The translations under genes and the position numbers were made by a program. The notes under the pieces are model-generated. The model was not told the origin of the DNA and did not search any database. It worked only from the letters and a program-made list of their open reading frames with translations. Below are positions 59,284-64,000 of a stretch of 64,000 nt of DNA, in pieces. The stretch's first letter is position 1; every line of letters begins with the position of its first letter. The stretch comes from Brevundimonas sp. MYb52 (GTDB taxonomy: Bacteria > Pseudomonadota > Alphaproteobacteria > Caulobacterales > Caulobacteraceae): positions 1-64,000 of the forward strand of contig NZ_PCPB01000008.1 in the NCBI RefSeq assembly GCF_002979535.1. The letters are read 5' to 3'.

Positions 59284-62200
59284 ATGGCGGACGATGCAGG
59301 TCAGCTGAACCAGGTCTTTGCCGAGACCAGCTTCCTCTATGGCGCGAACGCCGCCTTCATTGAGGACCTGCACGAAAAATGGGCCGCAGACCCCGGCTCG
59401 GTGTCGGGGGAATGGCGCGCCTTCTTCGATCAGTTGAAGGACAACGCCGACCTGGTGAAGCAGTCGGCCGCCGCCGGCTCGTGGGGTCGTGGCGCCGCCA
59501 CTGACCCGTCCGAGGACACCGCCGTCTTCGACGGCCGCTGGCCCGCGCCGAAGGTCGATCCCAAGACCGCCGCCGGCAAGCCCGGCCCGCGTCCGGCCGC
59601 CCCGGCGGCTGACGCCGCTGGCGCCGTGACCGCCGCCGACGTGCGCGCCGCCGCCCATGACTCGATCCGCGCCCTGATGCTGATCCGCAGCTACCGCGTG
59701 CGCGGCCACCTGCAGGCGACGCTGGACCCGCTGGGCATCGAACAGCCGATCGAAAACCCCGAGCTGACCCCCGAATTCTACGGCTTCACCGCCGCCGACA
59801 TGGACCGCCCGATCTTCCTGGACGGCGTCCTGGGCCTGCAGACCGGCTCGATCCGTCAGGTGCTGGAGATCCTGAAGCGCACCTATTGCGGCAACATCGG
59901 CGTGCAATACATGCACATCGCCGAGCCGGACGAGAAGGCCTGGCTGCAGCAACGCTTTGAAGGCCCGGACAAGTTCGAACAGAACGCCTTCACCAAGGAA
60001 GGCAAGCTGGCCATCCTGCACAAGCTGATCGAGGCCGAGGGCTTTGAACGCTTCCTGCACAAGCGCTTCCCCGGCACCAAGCGCTTCGGCCTGGACGGCG
60101 GCGAGGCCATGGTCCCGGCCCTGGAGCAGGTGATCAAGCGCGGCGGCGCCCTGGGCGTCGATGAGATCGTCTTCGGCATGGCCCACCGCGGCCGCCTGAA
60201 CACGCTCGCCGCCGTCATGGGCAAGCCCTACAAGGCCATCTTCCACGAGTTCCAGGGCGGTTCGACCGTGCCGTCGGACATCGAAGGTTCGGGCGACGTC
60301 AAATACCACATGGGCGCCTCGTCGGACCGCGAGTTCGACGGCAAGAAGGTCCACCTGTCGCTGACGGCCAACCCGTCGCACCTGGAAATCGTCAACCCGG
60401 TCGTCCTGGGCAAGGCGCGCGCCAAACAGGCCTTCGACATCCGCGAGGCCGAGGTCAATATCGGCAAGCCGGACAATGAGTGGGTGCTGGACCGCTCCAA
60501 GGTGGTGCCCCTGCTGATCCACGGCGACGCCGCCTTCGCCGGTCAGGGCGTTGTGGCTGAATGCTTCGCCCTGATGGGGCTGAAGGGCTACCGCACCGGC
60601 GGCACCCTGCACTTCGTCATCAACAACCAGATCGGCTTCACCACCAGCCCGCGCAACTCGCGCTCGTCGCCCTATCCGTCGGATGTGGCGCTGATGGTCC
60701 AGGCCCCGATCTTCCACGTCAACGGCGACGATCCCGAAGCGGTCGTCTTCGCCGCCAAGGTGGCCACGGAATACCGCCAGAAGTTCCACAAGGACGCGGT
60801 GGTGGACATGTTCTGCTACCGCCGCTTCGGCCACAACGAAGGCGACGATCCCACCTTCACCCAGCCGCTGATGTATTCGAAGATCCGCGCCCAACCCTCG
60901 ACGCGCGAGATCTACGCCAAGCGTCTGGTGGAACAGGGCGTGGTCACGCAAGCCGAGGTCGACGCCGAGGTGTCCCGCTTCGAGGCCTTCCTCGACGCCG
61001 AGTTCGAGGCAGGCAAGATCTTCAAGGCTGACAAGGCCGACTGGCTGGACGGCCAGTGGCAGGGCCTGGGCGCCGAGAAGACCGACGACGCGGCCCAGCG
61101 CGGCGAGACCGCCGTCCCGGCTGAAAAGCTGCGCGACTATGGCCACCGCCTGACCCAGATCCCGAACGACGTCGACATCCACAAGACGCTGAAACGCGTC
61201 GTCGAGGGCCGTCGCGACGCCATCGACAGCGGCCAGAACATCGACTGGGCCACCGCCGAAAGCCTGGCCTTCGCCTCGCTGCTGGAAGAGGGCTATAACG
61301 TCCGCCTGTCGGGTCAGGACTCGGTGCGCGGCACCTTCTCGCAGCGTCACTCGGGCATCACCGACCAGACGACCGAGCAGCGCTACATCCCGCTGAACCA
61401 CCTCAGCGAGGGCCAGGCCCACTTCGAGGTCATCGACTCGGCCCTGTCGGAAGAGGCGGTGCTGGGCTTTGAATACGGCTACTCCCTGGCCGACCCGAAC
61501 ACCCTGACCCTGTGGGAGGGCCAGTTCGGCGACTTCGTCAACGGCGCCCAGGTGGTCATCGACCAGTTCATCAGCTCGGGCGAACGTAAGTGGCTGCGCA
61601 TGAGCGGCCTGACCATGCTGCTGCCGCACGGCTATGAGGGCCAGGGGCCGGAACACTCCTCGGCCCGCCTGGAGCGCTTCCTGCAGCAGTGCGCCGAGAA
61701 CAACATGCAGGTCGCTAACTGCACCACCCCGGCCAACTACTTCCACATCCTGCGTCGCCAGATGCACCGGGACTACCGCAAGCCGCTGATCCTGATGACG
61801 CCCAAGTCGCTGCTGCGTCACAAGAAGGCGGTCTCGACCATCGCCGACATGGCCGAAGGCTCGTCCTTCCACCGCGTGCTGCGCGACGACGCCCAGCTGC
61901 GTCCTGAAGTCGCCGGCGTCTCGCTGAAGGCGGACAAGGACATCCGCAAGGTCGTGGTCTGCTCGGGCAAGGTCTATTACGACCTGCTGGACGCGCGCGA
62001 GAAGGCGGGGATCAACGACATCTACATCCTGCGTCTGGAACAGTTCTATCCGTGGCCGATCAAGTCGATCTCGGCCGAGCTGGCCCGCTTCCCCAACGCC
62101 GACCTGGTCTGGTGTCAGGAAGAGCCCAAGAACATGGGCGGCTGGACCTTCGTCGATCCGTGGATCGAACTGACGCTCGAGAAGATGGATATCAAGGCCA

Positions 62201-62307
62201 AGCGCGCGCGTTACGTCGGGCGTCCGGCCTCCGCCTCCACGGCGGCTGGCCTGATGAGCCGCCACCTGAAGGAACTCGAGACCTTCCTCGCCGAGGCCAT
62301 GGCCTGA
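59284..62307 (+). CDS. sucA: 2-oxoglutarate dehydrogenase E1 component
   Basis: The thiamine diphosphate-dependent decarboxylase of the 2-oxoglutarate dehydrogenase complex. The 1007-residue protein has the N-terminal E2-binding segment ETSFLYGANAAFIEDLHEKW, the GMAHRGRLN and IHGDAAFAGQGVVAE motifs, and FVINNQIGFTTSP in the ThDP/Mg pocket. The C-terminal transketolase-like half has LLPHGYEGQGPEHSSAR and YPWPIKSI. It is the first gene of sucAB, 56 bases before sucB; E3 (lpd) presumably lies beyond the window. Confidence 0.97.
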   Translation: MADDAGQLNQVFAETSFLYGANAAFIEDLHEKWAADPGSVSGEWRAFFDQLKDNADLVKQSAAAGSWGRGAATDPSEDTAVFDGRWPAPKVDPKTAAGKPGPRPAAPAADAAGAVTAADVRAAAHDSIRALMLIRSYRVRGHLQATLDPLGIEQPIENPELTPEFYGFTAADMDRPIFLDGVLGLQTGSIRQVLEILKRTYCGNIGVQYMHIAEPDEKAWLQQRFEGPDKFEQNAFTKEGKLAILHKLIEAEGFERFLHKRFPGTKRFGLDGGEAMVPALEQVIKRGGALGVDEIVFGMAHRGRLNTLAAVMGKPYKAIFHEFQGGSTVPSDIEGSGDVKYHMGASSDREFDGKKVHLSLTANPSHLEIVNPVVLGKARAKQAFDIREAEVNIGKPDNEWVLDRSKVVPLLIHGDAAFAGQGVVAECFALMGLKGYRTGGTLHFVINNQIGFTTSPRNSRSSPYPSDVALMVQAPIFHVNGDDPEAVVFAAKVATEYRQKFHKDAVVDMFCYRRFGHNEGDDPTFTQPLMYSKIRAQPSTREIYAKRLVEQGVVTQAEVDAEVSRFEAFLDAEFEAGKIFKADKADWLDGQWQGLGAEKTDDAAQRGETAVPAEKLRDYGHRLTQIPNDVDIHKTLKRVVEGRRDAIDSGQNIDWATAESLAFASLLEEGYNVRLSGQDSVRGTFSQRHSGITDQTTEQRYIPLNHLSEGQAHFEVIDSALSEEAVLGFEYGYSLADPNTLTLWEGQFGDFVNGAQVVIDQFISSGERKWLRMSGLTMLLPHGYEGQGPEHSSARLERFLQQCAENNMQVANCTTPANYFHILRRQMHRDYRKPLILMTPKSLLRHKKAVSTIADMAEGSSFHRVLRDDAQLRPEVAGVSLKADKDIRKVVVCSGKVYYDLLDAREKAGINDIYILRLEQFYPWPIKSISAELARFPNADLVWCQEEPKNMGGWTFVDPWIELTLEKMDIKAKRARYVGRPASASTAAGLMSRHLKELETFLAEAMA

Positions 62308-62363
62308 CCGGCCCAGCCTGACCTATAGATACGCCAAGACACAAAAAGACACTGGACCGAACC

Positions 62364-63860
62364 ATGGCCGATATCCTCACCCCCGCCCTCGGTGAATCCG
62401 TCAGCGAAGCCTCCATCGCCAAGTGGACCAAGAAGGTCGGCGACTCCGTCAAGAAGGACGAAGTCCTGGTCGAGCTGGAAACCGACAAGGTTTCGCTGGA
62501 AGTCGTGGCCCCGGCCGACGGCGTCCTGGCGGCGATCAACGCCGCTGAAGGCGACACCGTGGTGCCCGGCACGGTCCTGGGCTCGGTGAGCGAAGGCGCT
62601 TCGGCGCCGGCCGCTGCGCCCGCCGCTGCTGCTGCCCCCGCCGCCGCTGCTCCGGCCGCTTCGGGCGGCGCCTCGGTCGAGATCGCCGTCCCGACCATGG
62701 GCGAAAGCGTCGCCGAAGGCTCGATCGGCACCTGGCTGAAGAAGTCGGGCGACACCGTCGCCAAGGACGAACTGCTGGTCGAAATCGAGACCGACAAGGT
62801 CGCGGTGGAAGTCTCGGCCCCGGCCGCCGGCGTCCTGACCATCGCCGCCGACAATGGTTCGACCGTGACCCCGGGTCAGGTCATCGGCTCCATATCGGCC
62901 TCGGGCGCCGCCGCGGCTCCGGCTGCTGCCGCCGCTCCCGCCGCTGCTCCGGCCAACACCGGCTCGGCCCAGGTTTCGGCCTCGGCCCACCTGTCGCCCG
63001 CCGTTCAGCGCGTGGTGTCGGAAAACAACATCAACCCGGCCTCGCTTTCGGCCTCGGGTCCGAAGGGCAATATCACCAAGGCTGACGCCATCGCCGCCAT
63101 CGGCGCCGCCGCTCCGGCTGCGCCCAAGGCTGCTGCGCCGGCCGCTCCGCGCGCCGACCAGCCGCGCGAAGAACGGGTGAAGATGACGCGCCTGCGTCAG
63201 ACCATCGCCCGCCGCCTGAAGGAATCCCAGAACACGGCCGCCCAGCTGACCACCTTCAACGAGGTGGACATGACCAACGTCATGGCCCTGCGCGCCCAGT
63301 ACAAGGAAGTCTTCGAGAAGCGCCACGGCGTGAAGCTGGGCTTCATGTCCTTCTTCACCAAGGCCGTGGTTCAGGCCCTGCACGAAATCCCGGCGGTCAA
63401 CGCCGAGATCGACGGCACGGACATCATCTACAAGAACCACTACGACATCGGCGTGGCCGTCGGCACCGACAAGGGTCTGGTGGTTCCGGTCCTGCGCGAC
63501 GCCGACACCCTGTCGCTGGCGGGTATCGAAAAGGGCATCGGCGCCCTGGGCAAGGCCGCCCGTGACGGCGCCCTGACCATGGATCAGATGCAGGGCGGCA
63601 CCTTCACCATCACCAACGGCGGCACCTATGGCTCGCTGATGTCGACGCCGATCCTGAACGCGCCGCAGTCGGGCATCCTGGGCATGCACAACATCGTGCA
63701 GCGCCCGATGGCCATCAACGGCGAGGTCAAGATCCGCCCGATGATGTACCTGGCCCTCAGCTACGACCACCGCATCGTCGACGGCAAGGAAGCCGTGACC
63801 TTCCTGGTCCGCATCAAGGAACTGCTGGAAGACCCGGCGCGCGCTCTGCTGGACCTGTAA
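62364..63860 (+). CDS. sucB: 2-oxoglutarate dehydrogenase E2, dihydrolipoyl succinyltransferase, with two lipoyl domains
   Basis: Transfers the succinyl group from lipoamide to CoA and forms the core of the complex. The 498-residue protein has two complete lipoyl domains, with lipoylated K42 and K145 each in an ETDKV motif, instead of the single domain of most SucB. Ala/Pro-rich linkers join them to the peripheral-subunit-binding domain ([19 protein letters not shown]) and the catalytic domain ending with YDHRIVDG (H469, D473). The start [16 protein letters not shown] is standard. Followed by a terminator. Confidence 0.96.
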   Translation: MADILTPALGESVSEASIAKWTKKVGDSVKKDEVLVELETDKVSLEVVAPADGVLAAINAAEGDTVVPGTVLGSVSEGASAPAAAPAAAAAPAAAAPAASGGASVEIAVPTMGESVAEGSIGTWLKKSGDTVAKDELLVEIETDKVAVEVSAPAAGVLTIAADNGSTVTPGQVIGSISASGAAAAPAAAAAPAAAPANTGSAQVSASAHLSPAVQRVVSENNINPASLSASGPKGNITKADAIAAIGAAAPAAPKAAAPAAPRADQPREERVKMTRLRQTIARRLKESQNTAAQLTTFNEVDMTNVMALRAQYKEVFEKRHGVKLGFMSFFTKAVVQALHEIPAVNAEIDGTDIIYKNHYDIGVAVGTDKGLVVPVLRDADTLSLAGIEKGIGALGKAARDGALTMDQMQGGTFTITNGGTYGSLMSTPILNAPQSGILGMHNIVQRPMAINGEVKIRPMMYLALSYDHRIVDGKEAVTFLVRIKELLEDPARALLDL

Positions 63861-63886
63861 GGTCCGCATCCACGCCAAGACTGACG

Positions 63887-63915
63887 ACGGCGGCTCTTTC
63901 GGGAGCCGCCGTTTT
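63887..63915 (+). terminator. Terminator after sucB
   Basis: Perfect 10-bp stem ACGGCGGCTC (63887-63896) with GAGCCGCCGT (63903-63912), six-base loop, followed by TTTT. Confidence 0.85.
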
Positions 63916-63945
63916 CAATTGGGCCGGGCGTGGTAGCTTCGGCCC

Positions 63946-64000
63946 ATGAGCCTGGTCGAGATCGCCCGCTTTCAGGATGTCTATGAGGCCGACCTAGCGG
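63946..64000 (+). CDS. DUF2007-like protein, N-terminal part (truncated by window end)
   Basis: Only the first 18 codons are present, MSLVEIARFQDVYEADLA, with the frame open at the window edge. The VEIARF...YEADLA start is typical of DUF2007 putative signal-transducing proteins, small PII-like domains of unknown role. It lies 85 bases after sucB behind the terminator, so it is a separate transcript unless readthrough occurs. Identity is tentative because so little is visible. Confidence 0.5.
   Translation, partial: MSLVEIARFQDVYEADLA

Noticed and set aside
59113..62265. Very long minus-strand open frame opposite sucA
   Set aside because: It is the antisense shadow of a well-supported GC-rich gene. 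The peptide has no recognisable domain and is a His/Gly/Val-rich artefact of codon bias.

Overview
The window is high-GC bacterial chromosome from an alphaproteobacterium, most likely a Caulobacterales member such as Brevundimonas. This rests on gene content (MmcB, DUF2794, a mutS-glnD-murJ-trpS block, sucCDAB), on an alphaproteobacterial direct-repeat SOS box and EcfG-type stress promoters, and on TonB-dependent receptors and exported peptidases. It is densely packed core genome: 62 complete genes plus one truncated at the right edge. No rRNA, tRNA, CRISPR array, insertion sequence or prophage was seen.

Layout. 0.2-4.4 kb: fabI, DUF2794, a Bax inhibitor-1 protein, thpR, a GNAT enzyme, SOS-controlled mmcB and a 2Fe-2S ferredoxin. 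4.6-13 kb: sdhCDAB, a HIT/EcsC pair, mdh, zapE and asd. 13-22.3 kb: RarD-like transporter, serine hydrolase, periplasmic M28 and M17 peptidases, a BaiN-type flavoprotein, a GreA-like protein, a 48-residue protein and a LysR regulator. 22.5-26.3 kb: groES-groEL with CIRCE-like and sigma-32-like sites, then small envelope/stress genes behind two EcfG-type promoters. 26.4-29.4 kb: FAH-fold hydrolase with zeta-GST isomerase, a degenerate aldo/keto reductase and a DUF4328 membrane protein. 29.5-38.6 kb: mutS, glnD, murJ, trpS, interrupted by an orphan lipoprotein. 38.7-43.7 kb: redox and metal genes, including an Rrf2/flavoprotein pair and a YqjI-like PadR with a siderophore-interacting reductase. 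43.7-48.3 kb: rpe, heparinase-like gene, hypothetical, purH. 48.5-56.6 kb: exported carotenoid oxygenase, a hairpin-flanked orphan ORF, a TetR/LytTR pair, a TonB receptor and an MFS transporter. 56.7-64 kb: sucC, sucD, sucA, sucB and the start of a DUF2007 gene.

The TCA cycle dominates: succinate dehydrogenase, malate dehydrogenase, succinyl-CoA ligase and the E1/E2 of 2-oxoglutarate dehydrogenase. The most unusual observation is a recurring structured element 6-10 nt after the stop codons of mdh, asd, purH and sucD (two tandem copies), always in the sense orientation. It has an inner hairpin closed by a GCG triloop and a short outer helix. The arms differ between copies but largely keep pairing, which suggests a 3'-UTR RNA structure or REP-like family. 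Other leads are an SOS box before mmcB, two EcfG promoters, a leader that hides the ribosome-binding site of the M17 aminopeptidase, a terminator-like hairpin in the sdhC leader, and an orphan ORF between two related 27-nt hairpins. All calls come from reading the sequence; no database search was possible.
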